From assembly GCA_044230205.1 (NCBI GenBank), contig JBGARN010000021.1, positions 1 to 41,040 of the forward strand: a DNA stretch of 41,040 bases. Direction: 5' to 3'. The DNA comes from JAEUTH01 sp044230205. Its GTDB lineage: Bacteria > Bacteroidota > Bacteroidia > AKYH767-A > OLB10. The notes under the pieces were generated by a model. The model saw only the letters and a program-made list of their open reading frames with translations. It made no database searches and had not been told where the DNA came from. Positions 31,930 to 40,407 of this stretch are shown here, one piece after another. The first letter of the stretch is position 1, and the number at the start of each line of letters is the position of its first letter. The position numbers and the translations under genes were made by a program.

Positions 31930-32607
31930 TTACTTTACAATTTCAAGTAATTCAACTTCGAAAATTAGCGTTTCATAAGGCCCTATCTGTCCGCCTGCGC
32001 CATGCTCACCGTAAGCAAGGTCATAAGGAAGGTAGATTTTATATTTAGAACCAACCGGCATCATTTGCAAAATTTCTGTCCAGCCTTTAATAACCTGTGT
32101 AACCCCAAAAGTGGCAGGCTCATTACGTTGTACAGAACTATCAAAAACAGTTCCGTCAATTAAGGTACCATGATAGTGCACTTTAACCTTATCATCTTTG
32201 GTAGGTTTAGCGCCCGTTCCTTGCTTAATTACCTCGTATTGTAATCCATCGGGTAAAGTGGTTACTCCTTTTTTCTTTTTGTTCTCAGTTAAAAATGCTC
32301 CACCTTTTGACTTGTTGGCTTCCCCTTGTTTGGCTTTTTGTGCGCTCATATAATCGGTTATAACCTGGTTTGCTTTGGTGGGATCAATGAGCAGCTGTTC
32401 ACCTTTAAGTGCACTTACCATTGCTTTTGAAATCATATCTGTGTTCATGTTTTCAAAACCACCTACTTTTAGATTATTGCCAATTGACACACCAATTGCA
32501 TAGCTAACCGAGTCGGCTATTGTTTTCAGTTCCATTGTTTGAGCTTTTAAGTTTACTGCTGATGTCATTAACAATATAACAGCAGTTGAATAAATTATTT
32601 TTTTCAT
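31930..32607 (-). CDS. Exported FKBP-type peptidyl-prolyl isomerase
   Basis: A 225-residue periplasmic protein from ATG at 32607 (MKKIIYSTAVILLMTSAVNL, cleavage after KAQ); a TTG at 32637 is in frame but would spoil the signal peptide. The N-terminal dimerisation helices (about 27-110, VSYAIGVSIGNNLK to YMSAQKAKQGEANKS) resemble Mip/FkpA. The C-terminal FKBP domain (about 125-225) has VKVHYHGTLIDGTVFDSS, VIKGWTEILQMMPVGSKYKI, YDLAYGEHGAGGQIGPYETL and IFEVELLEI, with the active-site residues present. It helps fold exported proteins, here a likely chaperone for outer-membrane and T9SS cargo. A perfect 16-base palindrome lies in its leader. Confidence 0.93.
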   Translation of the reverse strand: MKKIIYSTAVILLMTSAVNLKAQTMELKTIADSVSYAIGVSIGNNLKVGGFENMNTDMISKAMVSALKGEQLLIDPTKANQVITDYMSAQKAKQGEANKSKGGAFLTENKKKKGVTTLPDGLQYEVIKQGTGAKPTKDDKVKVHYHGTLIDGTVFDSSVQRNEPATFGVTQVIKGWTEILQMMPVGSKYKIYLPYDLAYGEHGAGGQIGPYETLIFEVELLEIVK

Positions 32608-32646
32608 AGTTATTAATAGTATTATATCAAATTTCAAAACCTGGCA

Positions 32647-32662
32647 GTATAGTTAACTATAC
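32647..32662. promoter_or_regulatory. Perfect 16-bp palindrome in FKBP leader
   Basis: GTATAGTTAACTATAC is its own reverse complement. It lies about 40 bases ahead of the FKBP start and just inside a possible minus-strand -7 box TACTTTCG (32681-32688 on plus). A repressor site is possible; no protein is known for it. Confidence 0.3.
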
Positions 32663-32713
32663 CATTAAATTTTGGCGGGGCGAAAGTAATAACATTTGTC
32701 AACTAAAGGTGAA

Positions 32714-34504
32714 TTATTTCTGTAATTCAGACTGGATGAAAAATTTATGTGTTACACTTGATTCACCGTTGCTTACCTGGATAAAATAAGCTCCATTGGC
32801 CAAAGTAGAAATAGTAATACCGTTACCATTTCGGCTAACTCCATTTAAAAGTTGCTTACCGGTAAGGTCAAATATTTTATAAAAATACTCTTGATCTTCA
32901 TTTGCATTGGCAAGATAGATAATATCATTAGCTGGATTTGGATAAATAGCAACTGGTAATTGCTGGGCATCAGTAGTCATTTCACGGGATACGGTATTAC
33001 TGCAAACAGTGACGTTACTGCCTGATTGCCACCGCTCATATGCAGGATTTGTTGCTGTAGCCAGGTTGTAAGGTAAGCCAACAGCCGGCCAGGCAGTTGT
33101 ACTTGTCCACCATATAGGTGTTTGATTATAATAATACGAAGTGGTAGTTAAGTTATTCGTTCCCGCAGGCGTAATTGTTCCTTTAATTCTGTTACCATAC
33201 TCATAATGCCCGGTACCTGTTAACGAATAATTTCCTTTCAGAAAGCCTGTATTGGTAACATCATTGCCTACAATATTCTGATTATCGGTAGTAACAGATC
33301 CTGAGGTAATTATTATTCCATAACCATCAGCCCTGTTCCTGTAAAAAGTATTCCAGGGCCCGCTTGGTCCCCATGACTGGTCAATCTGAATATTCTGACA
33401 TATGTTTCCTTCAAACAGATTTGCAAAAGCATAATGTCCGTGCAGGTTAAGATCTGCACCTGCATCAGTAGGAATCTCAGATCGGGTAGGTTCAAGAATA
33501 TAGTTGTAACCGATATAATTTCCGTTGGCACCTTGTTTTACTGAAACAGCATGACGCAGGTGTCGCATGATATTATTTTCAATTTTGTTTTCAGTTGGAT
33601 GGCTTTCTAACATAACACCATATCCATGTGTGCTTGTTCCATCATAAGCATATGCTTCATGTAAATAACATCCCGTAACCTCACAATGTGCCGAAGTTGA
33701 TATTGCAACATGTGCGCAAATCATTTTTTCAATCTCTACGCCTTTCACCCAGCAATTAAGTGCTCGGTTCATACTTATCCCATAGTTGATGCTTGGTGCC
33801 GTGCCATCAAGCCTGCGCATTTTTAAACATTCCACTCCGCAGGCTTTGCGCATATTAAGTTTTGCTACCTGAATGCTTAATGTTGTGTCATAATCAATCC
33901 TTAGTTTTTCATGAAAATAAATGTACTTCCCTTTAATAGAATCTATTTTTAAAATCTGACCTATAGCATACTCGGCCCAGGTAGCAGGGTTGGTATTCCA
34001 TGCGCCATTCAGCTGCCGGATTTCAATCATATCATTAACTGCAAATCCACTGGTGGTATTTAGCTTCAATGATTTGCTGTTTTTTTTGCATGGACTAATT
34101 ACATTTTGATATCCGCCTGATACGTTACCATTCATAATAATGCAATTGCCTGCACTGCCATTAAAATCAAAGGTTAAGGTAGTTGATCCCGAACCTGCTC
34201 CACGCAGTACAACACTATCGGGTAAATTAATGCTGCTGTTGAATAAATAATCGCCTGCAGGAAAGTTGATTACTCCTGCTTTGCCGTTTAATGCTGCAAT
34301 AGCTGATGACAAAGCAGTACTGTTATTTACAGAACCATTCGGGTTGCCGCCATAATTTAATATATCAAGCTGCATAACGTTTTTAGCATAGGGTTTTTCG
34401 TTCCCTGCTTTTTTCCAGTTAGTTATACGGCCTGCCGGAATATTTTGAGCAGTTGCCTGCAATGTTATCGCAATGCAAATGGTTAAAAGCAATTTCATTT
34501 TCAT
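32714..34504 (-). CDS. Right-handed beta-helix protein (pectate-lyase-like) with T9SS sorting domain
   Basis: A 596-residue secreted protein from ATG at 34504 (MKMKLLLTICIAITLQATAQ); a reading from 34627 adds 41 residues without signal features. The opening DILNYGGNPNGSVNNSTALS, then GVINFPAGDYLF and LPDSVVLRGAG, is the pectate-lyase-3/polygalacturonase-type beta-helix start. Rungs such as CEVTGCYLHEA and NKIENNIMRHLRHAVSVKQG follow. The last 75 residues (VAIYPNPANDIIYLANANED ... NGAYFIQVSNGESSVTHKFF) are a type A T9SS domain. It may be a polysaccharide lyase or hydrolase, or only a binding scaffold; catalytic residues cannot be assigned with confidence. It is a single gene with its 5' end facing the thioredoxin gene. 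Confidence 0.85.
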   Translation of the reverse strand: MKMKLLLTICIAITLQATAQNIPAGRITNWKKAGNEKPYAKNVMQLDILNYGGNPNGSVNNSTALSSAIAALNGKAGVINFPAGDYLFNSSINLPDSVVLRGAGSGSTTLTFDFNGSAGNCIIMNGNVSGGYQNVISPCKKNSKSLKLNTTSGFAVNDMIEIRQLNGAWNTNPATWAEYAIGQILKIDSIKGKYIYFHEKLRIDYDTTLSIQVAKLNMRKACGVECLKMRRLDGTAPSINYGISMNRALNCWVKGVEIEKMICAHVAISTSAHCEVTGCYLHEAYAYDGTSTHGYGVMLESHPTENKIENNIMRHLRHAVSVKQGANGNYIGYNYILEPTRSEIPTDAGADLNLHGHYAFANLFEGNICQNIQIDQSWGPSGPWNTFYRNRADGYGIIITSGSVTTDNQNIVGNDVTNTGFLKGNYSLTGTGHYEYGNRIKGTITPAGTNNLTTTSYYYNQTPIWWTSTTAWPAVGLPYNLATATNPAYERWQSGSNVTVCSNTVSREMTTDAQQLPVAIYPNPANDIIYLANANEDQEYFYKIFDLTGKQLLNGVSRNGNGITISTLANGAYFIQVSNGESSVTHKFFIQSELQK

Positions 34505-34665
34505 TATTAAGTTTTTGGTTTTAAATGGATGTAGTGAATTAATGCATTGGCTAAAATATAAAAAGGTATTGCATTTGACAGCCATAAATTGATCAGGTAC
34601 TGAAATTTGTTGACCAGCAATCGACACACAAAAAATATTTGTTTATTTTACATCATATTAATTAA

Positions 34666-34693
34666 TTTCTGATTTAAGTTTAAAAATCAGAAA
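34666..34693 (+). promoter_or_regulatory. Perfect 10-bp inverted repeat upstream of the thioredoxin locus
   Basis: TTTCTGATTT (34666-34675) and AAATCAGAAA (34684-34693) are exact reverse complements around an 8-base AAGTTTAA centre. It lies 18 bases ahead of the ATG at 34712 in the divergent region. There is no T run, so it is more likely an operator or leader hairpin than a terminator. Confidence 0.45.
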
Positions 34694-34711
34694 GATTAAA
34701 CTATTACAAAT

Positions 34712-34789
34712 ATGAAAAGAGTTCTGGCAATTGTTCTACTGTTCAATGGGATCAGGCGAAATCAAAAGCTGCTGAATCCCAAAAAATGA
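34712..34789 (+). pseudogene. Signal-peptide remnant cut off from the thioredoxin frame
   Basis: A 25-codon frame starting MKRVLAIVLLF looks like the first half of a signal peptide, then turns into non-conserved sequence (NGIRRNQKLLNPKK) and stops at TGA 34787. The stop overlaps the next ATG (ATGA). The adjacent frame over 34741-34785 reads VQWDQAKSKAAESQK, which is the normal first strand and helix of exported thioredoxin-like proteins. So the end of the signal peptide seems deleted with a shift of frame near 34741. Confidence 0.6.
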
Positions 34790-35823
34790 TAATGATGGAT
34801 TGTTATACCACCTGGTGCGGCTGGTGTAAGGTAATGGATAAGGAAACATTTGGTAATGCCGAAGTTGCGTCATACCTGCAGAGCAATTTTGTTTGCTTAA
34901 AGATGGATATGGAAAAAGGTACCGGTGTAAAGTTAGCTATGAAGTACGGAGTTTCAGGTTTTCCAACCATTTTGGTGTTTAACAGTAAAGCGCAGTTAAT
35001 TTATCGTTCAACAGGTTATTTAAAACCGGAACCATTTTTAAAGGTTATGAAGGAGGCGGTTGAAGAAGCTAAACCGATTAAGGGATATTCAAATGAGCTG
35101 AATTTAAATTATCCGCAGTTTTTATATGATGCATCTGATGGCGACCCTTCAACAAAATACCCCAAAGAAGATGAAGTAATAGCTTACCTTGATAAGCAGT
35201 CCGATTTATTTTATGAAGTAAACTGGACGTTGATAAAACGTTTTGTGCCCGGTGGAAAATACAGGACTTTTTTCCTTGATAATTTTGATAGATATTCTGA
35301 ATTATATAGTCAATCAGAAGCGAACGATTTATTGGATAAAATTTTTTATGCCGATCTTAATAATGCGATAATGCATAAAAGTGAAAGTGATTACAAAGCG
35401 CTATTAAGTCGTATTGAAAAATACAAGCCAAAAGAATTTAAAGATTATAAGGCGGGGTATGATATCATGTACTATAAAGGCATCCAGAATTGGAAAGAAT
35501 TTGCAAAAGCTGTTGAAAACAGCTTAAACAATGATGATGATTTTGAAGCTGAGGCTATAAATGAATACAGCTGGTCAGTTTATGAAAGCTGCGATGATAC
35601 TGATGTGATTAAGACAGCAATTGAATGGATGCGCAAAGTTGTAGAAAAGGAGCCTCAATATGCATACCTGGATACTTATGCAGCCTTGTATTATAAAAGT
35701 GGTCAATATAAAGACGCACTGAAATATGCTGATCTTGCAATTGCTAAAGGCAAGGAAAATGGTCAAGATGTAAAATCAACCGAAGAGCTTTTGATTCGCA
35801 TTAATGAAAGCATGAAAAAATAG
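34786..35823 (+). CDS. Thioredoxin-family protein with C-terminal helical repeats, N-terminus lost
   Basis: Counted from ATG at 34786, a 345-residue protein. The thioredoxin fold opens MIMMDCYTTWCGWCKVMDKE, with redox motif CGWC, and has the cis-proline in GVSGFPTILVF. The remaining 240 residues are helical, with a TPR-like end (YLDTYAALYYKSGQYKDALK). The family usually carries a signal peptide and works in the periplasm. Here the frame upstream (34741-34785) still encodes the first strand and helix but has no start, and the signal peptide lies in a different frame. As it stands the protein would stay in the cytoplasm. It forms an operon with a YcxB-like gene 9 bases downstream. Confidence 0.85.
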   Translation: MIMMDCYTTWCGWCKVMDKETFGNAEVASYLQSNFVCLKMDMEKGTGVKLAMKYGVSGFPTILVFNSKAQLIYRSTGYLKPEPFLKVMKEAVEEAKPIKGYSNELNLNYPQFLYDASDGDPSTKYPKEDEVIAYLDKQSDLFYEVNWTLIKRFVPGGKYRTFFLDNFDRYSELYSQSEANDLLDKIFYADLNNAIMHKSESDYKALLSRIEKYKPKEFKDYKAGYDIMYYKGIQNWKEFAKAVENSLNNDDDFEAEAINEYSWSVYESCDDTDVIKTAIEWMRKVVEKEPQYAYLDTYAALYYKSGQYKDALKYADLAIAKGKENGQDVKSTEELLIRINESMKK

Positions 35824-35832
35824 TGTTGTCAT

Positions 35833-36357
35833 ATGGCTGAGAAAATAAATGCATCTGGAAAGCTTGACAGAAAAGAATATGCCAGGCTGAGTATTTATAT
35901 TTATTACCGCCAGCCAATTGCAATTGTAGTAACTCTTATCGGTCTGATGGTGCTGTTTTTTATTTTTCTGACAACGCAAATGAACTTTAGCTCTGATGCA
36001 AACTATACAACAATCGGATTAGGTTTGCTCTATGCAATTTACATTTTAGGAAGGCCATACCTTATTTACAAAAACGCATATCAATATTTTGTAACGAGCA
36101 AGCATTTGCAGGAAGAGATGCACTACGAATTTGATGAAGACCGCATTGTAGTGCGTGGCGAGAATTTTTTAACCGAGCATGGCTGGGATAAGTTTTATAA
36201 AATTATAGAGTTAAAGAGCTTTTTCCTCATGTATCACGATGCAAGGCTTATGAATATCATTCCTAAATCGTTTTTCAAACATCCTGCTGATATTAACAGG
36301 TTACGCCAGCTTATTGCCGCCAAATCGCACATCAGGCAACAATTGAGAAAATCATAG
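35833..36357 (+). CDS. YcxB-like membrane protein
   Basis: A 174-residue protein with two transmembrane helices (about 27-48, IAIVVTLIGLMVLFFIFLTT, and 60-78, TIGLGLLYAIYILGRPYLIY). A YcxB-like C-terminal domain (PF14317 type) follows: YEFDEDRIVVRGENFLTEHG, then WDKFYKIIELKSFFLMYHDA and IIPKSFFKHPADINRLRQLI. This strand/helix pattern, with a W-x-x-hydrophobic turn and 'iPKr.f', defines the family. The function is unknown. The start lies 9 bases after the thioredoxin stop, so the two are co-transcribed. Confidence 0.8.
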   Translation: MAEKINASGKLDRKEYARLSIYIYYRQPIAIVVTLIGLMVLFFIFLTTQMNFSSDANYTTIGLGLLYAIYILGRPYLIYKNAYQYFVTSKHLQEEMHYEFDEDRIVVRGENFLTEHGWDKFYKIIELKSFFLMYHDARLMNIIPKSFFKHPADINRLRQLIAAKSHIRQQLRKS

Positions 36358-36391
36358 TGATTTTAAATTAATGAACCAGAAGAAGATTGAC

Positions 36392-37411
36392 TTAAAAATT
36401 CAAATCCTTCGTATAGGGGCCATTAGCCAATTCATATTTTGTGTTTCCATCCAAATCATGCCCGGGAGAGTTTTGAATATAGCGGCTTGAAAAAATTCCA
36501 AGTCCCCCTTCAATATTGGTAAAAGTTGGAATGTTTTGCGATAATCCGCTCGGGAAACCATTTACACGATAATAGGTATAAAAATCATCTGCGCCTGCTG
36601 TAAAAATAAAATCAACTTTTCCTGCAAGTCTTGTTTTATTTGGGTCAACTGGAATTTGCGATTGGAGGTAAACGAAGAAATCATTTTTGCCAATGTTAAT
36701 CTGCATTTTAAAAGATGAATACAGGTTAGTGGATAATTTTTGACCAAGATGCCAGTCAACCGACTTCTGAACATAATTAAATGGATTGCTGATATCAGCC
36801 TCGCCATAATGAAAGCGAACAGTAACATCATACACCCTTCCGAAATAAGCTGAATACCATTCAACAATGTAGGGGTTGGTTGTAAAATCAACAATTGCGG
36901 GTGGAGCAGGATTTGTTACATATATTTTACTTACAACCGGGGTTTGCGATGTTACTATTTTACCGGTTTCTAAGTTTTCAATACGCAGAATATAGGTGCT
37001 GGATTCACCGGTATTAATATTGTAATCATTGTAAATACTGTCGTTGCCTATGGTTTTGTATAGTATATTAGGAATGTTTGCAAACACACCGGTATCTTTA
37101 ACAATGCTGTTACTGTCTTGTACTAAATCAATTGTGCTTAATTTCAAATTTTTCTTCCATCGTTCTAATTGCACTTTAAGCACATTTTTGTAATAGAACG
37201 AATCAGGAATCTGGGCATAATCGTAAGCATTACCAGGGCCTAAAAAACTTTTGTGAATCCTTATATACTGAACAGTATCAGATGGGTTAAGCAATCCGTA
37301 TACAATTGTAGTATCGCGATAGGGCGCCATCACTTCCAAATCATTCTTACACGAATAATTCAACATTAAAAAAAACAGCAACCCAACTGCTGCAGCAATA
37401 TTCTTAATCAT
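36392..37411 (-). CDS. Predicted lipoprotein, DUF4249-like
   Basis: A 339-residue protein with a lipoprotein signal peptide (MIKNIAAAVGLLFFLMLNYSC, cysteine 21; the lipobox is loose, as often in Bacteroidota). The body begins APYRDTTIVYGLLNPSDTVQ and has beta-sandwich patterns. The end reads FTNIEGGLGIFSSRY, which resembles the DUF4249 family ('nieGGlGyF'), but I am not certain of the family. DUF4249 proteins are often found beside TonB receptors; here none is adjacent. Its 5' end faces the gene at 37490 across 78 bases. Confidence 0.7.
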   Translation of the reverse strand: MIKNIAAAVGLLFFLMLNYSCKNDLEVMAPYRDTTIVYGLLNPSDTVQYIRIHKSFLGPGNAYDYAQIPDSFYYKNVLKVQLERWKKNLKLSTIDLVQDSNSIVKDTGVFANIPNILYKTIGNDSIYNDYNINTGESSTYILRIENLETGKIVTSQTPVVSKIYVTNPAPPAIVDFTTNPYIVEWYSAYFGRVYDVTVRFHYGEADISNPFNYVQKSVDWHLGQKLSTNLYSSFKMQINIGKNDFFVYLQSQIPVDPNKTRLAGKVDFIFTAGADDFYTYYRVNGFPSGLSQNIPTFTNIEGGLGIFSSRYIQNSPGHDLDGNTKYELANGPYTKDLNF

Positions 37412-37489
37412 AAGCCCAATGTTTTCACAGTAAATAAATGCTTTAATTTGTTGTAATTTTTAAGGGCTCTAAAATATTACAATATACTT

Positions 37490-38617
37490 ATGATTCGAAA
37501 CATTAAACTACTCGGTTGCTGTTTCTTATTGTTCCGGTTTCAATTTTTATCTGCTCAGCTTGTTTTAAATCCATTTCAAAATCTTGTGTTTGCCGAGAAT
37601 TTTGAAACAGGCAGCACTAACTGGACAATTATTTCCAATAACGATAATCTGTTTATAATACAGGGTGGGGAATACTTGCTCAACAGGAAAAATACAACTA
37701 CTCCTTACGCAGTTATTTCCGGAATCCGTGCTCCAAAAGGCTCATTTAAGATTGTTACATCAGTAACATTGCAAAAATCGGCAGATGAAAAAGGAAGCAT
37801 TGGTTTGCTATTTGCGCTGCAGGACGACAGGCGTGGTGGATACCTGCTTGAAATTAACAAATCATCCCAATACCGATTAAGACAGCTTGCAGGCAGTGAC
37901 TATATTTATTTAACAGGAACAGAAAAATACGGGGGATGGATTAAAAGCGAATCAATTGCTGAAACCGGTAATCCAAACCTGCTTGAAGTAAGAATGGCCG
38001 ATTACAATTATGACTTCTACATCAATGGCAAATTTTTAAAATCAATGACCAATAAGATTTATACTACTTCAACTTTTGGTTTTGTAATAGGGCCCGGTAG
38101 CAAAGGAAGTGTTGATTACGTTCAATTTTACAATGATGATGTATCGGATGCCGGCAATGTTAAAAGCGGTGATGTAGATGTTGCTTCGCTTGCACAATCA
38201 ATAATTGTTTTAAAATCGGAGATTAACAAGCTAAAAGAAGAAAATGAGATTCTAAAAAAAACAATAAATGCAGTTAAGTCTGAGAGTAAAGCCGAAGACC
38301 TTGACAAGCAGCAACTAAAAGACAACCTTGCAGAAAAAGAAAAAGAATACAACATTTTGATGAGTAAAAACGACTCACTTATAAAAGCAAATACTGAATT
38401 AAAGAAATACAAGGAAATGGTTGCCGGCAATGAAAATGGCGACCTGGTTATTAACCTGTCAAGATCACTTAAAGCAGAAAAGGAAAAAGTAATATCGCTG
38501 CAACTGGCCAATAAACAATTACAGCAGGAATTGGATGAATTGAAACAGAAGCGCAAGACAGGTAATCCGCAAAATGAACAGAATAAGAAGGCAGACGATT
38601 TTAATTTGCCTAAATAG
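37490..38617 (+). CDS. Exported protein: LamG/DUF1080-like jelly-roll plus long coiled coil
   Basis: A 375-residue protein with signal peptide (LGCCFLLFRFQFLSAQ). Residues about 30-215 form a concanavalin-like jelly roll: FAENFETGSTNW, GSIGLLFALQDDRRGGYLLE, then LEVRMADYNYDFYINGKFLK and STFGFVIGPGSKGSVDYVQF. This is the layout of DUF1080/LamG-type sugar-binding domains. Residues about 232-355 are a heptad-rich coiled coil (IVLKSEINKLKEENEILKKT, LIKANTELKKYKEM, LQLANKQLQQELDELKQKRK). The combination suggests an oligomeric periplasmic or surface protein that binds glycans; this is inference. It ends 44 bases before panB. Confidence 0.75.
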   Translation: MIRNIKLLGCCFLLFRFQFLSAQLVLNPFQNLVFAENFETGSTNWTIISNNDNLFIIQGGEYLLNRKNTTTPYAVISGIRAPKGSFKIVTSVTLQKSADEKGSIGLLFALQDDRRGGYLLEINKSSQYRLRQLAGSDYIYLTGTEKYGGWIKSESIAETGNPNLLEVRMADYNYDFYINGKFLKSMTNKIYTTSTFGFVIGPGSKGSVDYVQFYNDDVSDAGNVKSGDVDVASLAQSIIVLKSEINKLKEENEILKKTINAVKSESKAEDLDKQQLKDNLAEKEKEYNILMSKNDSLIKANTELKKYKEMVAGNENGDLVINLSRSLKAEKEKVISLQLANKQLQQELDELKQKRKTGNPQNEQNKKADDFNLPK

Positions 38618-38661
38618 TACTTTCGCAATCCTATTACTTGTAACACCAAAATCATATTAAA

Positions 38662-39483
38662 ATGACATCGTCACAATCAGCAGAATTTAAGCGCATCACT
38701 ACCAACACATTGCAGGAAATGAAACGCAGGGGTGAAAAAATTTCAATGATTACGGCTTACGATTTCAGCATGGCTGGTATAGTTGATCAGGCAGGAATTG
38801 ATGTGATATTGGTTGGCGATTCGGCATCCAATGTAATGGCAGGACATGAAACTACATTACCCATTACACTTGAGCAAATGATATACCATGCATCATCAGT
38901 GGTGCGTGCAGTTAAACGTGCGCTTGTAGTCGTTGATTTACCGTTTGGTTCTTACCAGGGCAATAGCAAAGAGGCCTTAAACAGTGCAATTAAAATTATG
39001 AAAGAAAGTGGTGCACATGCAGTTAAGCTTGAAGGCGGAAGAGAAGTGCGGGAATCCATTGAACGGATTTTAACAGCAGGAGTCCCGGTTATGGGACACC
39101 TTGGCCTTACTCCACAGTCCATTTACAAATTCGGGACCTATGTTGTAAGAGCTAAAGAGCAAATGGAAGCAGAACGATTAGTTGAAGATGCGCACATTTT
39201 ACAGCAGGCCGGATGCTTTTCAATTGTTCTTGAAAAAATTCCTGCAAAGCTTGCTGCTAAGGTTGCTGAAGAGGTGCACATCCCGGTAATTGGAATTGGT
39301 GCAGGGGGACAGGTAGATGGACAGGTGCTCGTTTTGCACGATATGGTAGGCATTAATAACGAATTTCATCCCCGCTTTTTGCGTAAATATGCTAATGTGC
39401 ATGAAGTAATATATAATGCTACTCAACACTATATTGAAGATGTTAAAAGCAGAAGTTTTCCAAATGAAAAAGAGCAATACTAA
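38662..39483 (+). CDS. panB: 3-methyl-2-oxobutanoate hydroxymethyltransferase
   Basis: A 273-residue enzyme that makes ketopantoate from 2-oxoisovalerate and methylene-tetrahydrofolate, the first committed step of pantothenate/CoA synthesis. Family motifs are complete: MITAYDFSMAGIVDQAGIDV, VGDSASNVMAGHETTLP, VVVDLPFGSYQG, HAVKLEGG, VMGHLGLTPQS, SIVLEKIPAKLA and PVIGIGAGGQVDGQVLVLHD. D and E residues in VGDS and LEGG bind the metal, and the E in LEKIP is the catalytic base. A TACTTTCG box at 38618 may be part of its promoter. The next gene follows after 95 bases. Confidence 0.96.
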   Translation: MTSSQSAEFKRITTNTLQEMKRRGEKISMITAYDFSMAGIVDQAGIDVILVGDSASNVMAGHETTLPITLEQMIYHASSVVRAVKRALVVVDLPFGSYQGNSKEALNSAIKIMKESGAHAVKLEGGREVRESIERILTAGVPVMGHLGLTPQSIYKFGTYVVRAKEQMEAERLVEDAHILQQAGCFSIVLEKIPAKLAAKVAEEVHIPVIGIGAGGQVDGQVLVLHDMVGINNEFHPRFLRKYANVHEVIYNATQHYIEDVKSRSFPNEKEQY

Positions 39484-39578
39484 ATTTTACAGCGCGTTTA
39501 TTAAAGTGGTAAACACATTATAAAAACAAATTAAGTATTTGCATTGTTACCAATACAACCAGGGAAATAAATTACCAG

Positions 39579-40313
39579 ATGAGCCCAATAATAGTTAATG
39601 AGGGATTAATTGCCACGCTTAATGTGATCTATGAAGACAACCACCTGATTGCACTCAACAAGAAAACAGGACAATTGGTTCAAAATGATATTACAGATGA
39701 CATTACATTGCCTGAAATAATTAAGCAATACCTTAAAATAAAATACAACAAGCCAGGTGAAGTTTTTTGTGGTGTAATTCACCGGCTTGACAGACCTGTA
39801 AGCGGTGTTGTGCTGTTCGGACGTACCTCCAAAGGACTGGAACGTATGGTAGCGCAATTTAAAGATCGTGTTATACAAAAAACGTATTGGGCTATAGTTA
39901 AAACCAAGCCGGTTATTCCTGAGGCCCGTCTTGAAAATTATTTAATTAAAGACCAGGTAAAAAACAAAAGCCGCGTAACTTATAAGAAGGAAGGAGCAAA
40001 CCTGGCCATACTTGACTATAAACTTATTGCTTCAGCAGATAACTACCACTTGCTTGAGGTGAAACCAACCACCGGCCGTCATCATCAGATCCGTGTTCAG
40101 CTATCATCAAAGGGTTACCCTATTAAAGGTGATCTCAAATATGGTTTCGATAGAAGCAATCCAGATGGTAGTATAAGCCTGCATGCCCGTAAGCTTGAGT
40201 TTACTCATCCGGTTAAGAATGAGCCGGTAACAATTATTGCTGATCCGCCTGAGGATCCGTTATGGAATTTTTTTATGGAGAAACTCGGTGAAAAAAGAAT
40301 GACTTCTCAATAA
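39579..40313 (+). CDS. RluA-family RNA pseudouridine synthase
   Basis: A 244-residue protein with the RluA/C/D catalytic core. VIYEDNHLIALNKKTGQLVQ opens the fold. HRLDRPVSGVVLFGRTSKGL holds the catalytic aspartate D71. KTYWAIVKTKP, LLEVKPTTGRHHQIRVQLSS and GYPIKGDLKYG complete the motifs. It has no N-terminal S4 RNA-binding domain, so it is of the short, RluA/TruC-like kind. It converts specific uridines in rRNA or tRNA to pseudouridine; the target site is not readable from sequence. The start is ATG at 39579; an internal ATG is unlikely because the first strand would be lost. Confidence 0.94.
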   Translation: MSPIIVNEGLIATLNVIYEDNHLIALNKKTGQLVQNDITDDITLPEIIKQYLKIKYNKPGEVFCGVIHRLDRPVSGVVLFGRTSKGLERMVAQFKDRVIQKTYWAIVKTKPVIPEARLENYLIKDQVKNKSRVTYKKEGANLAILDYKLIASADNYHLLEVKPTTGRHHQIRVQLSSKGYPIKGDLKYGFDRSNPDGSISLHARKLEFTHPVKNEPVTIIADPPEDPLWNFFMEKLGEKRMTSQ

Positions 40314-40407
40314 GTAATATATAAAAAAGAATAGAAGATTTATTCAATAATTCCTTTTTTAATTTTAGCCATCAAAACACACAACCAATTAAATTCAGAT
40401 GATTACT

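Noticed and set aside
40323..40360. Imperfect A-rich/T-rich dyad between the pseudouridine synthase and DUF1569 genes as a terminator
   Set aside because: The stem depends on a bulge and almost only A-T pairs, and the loop is long.
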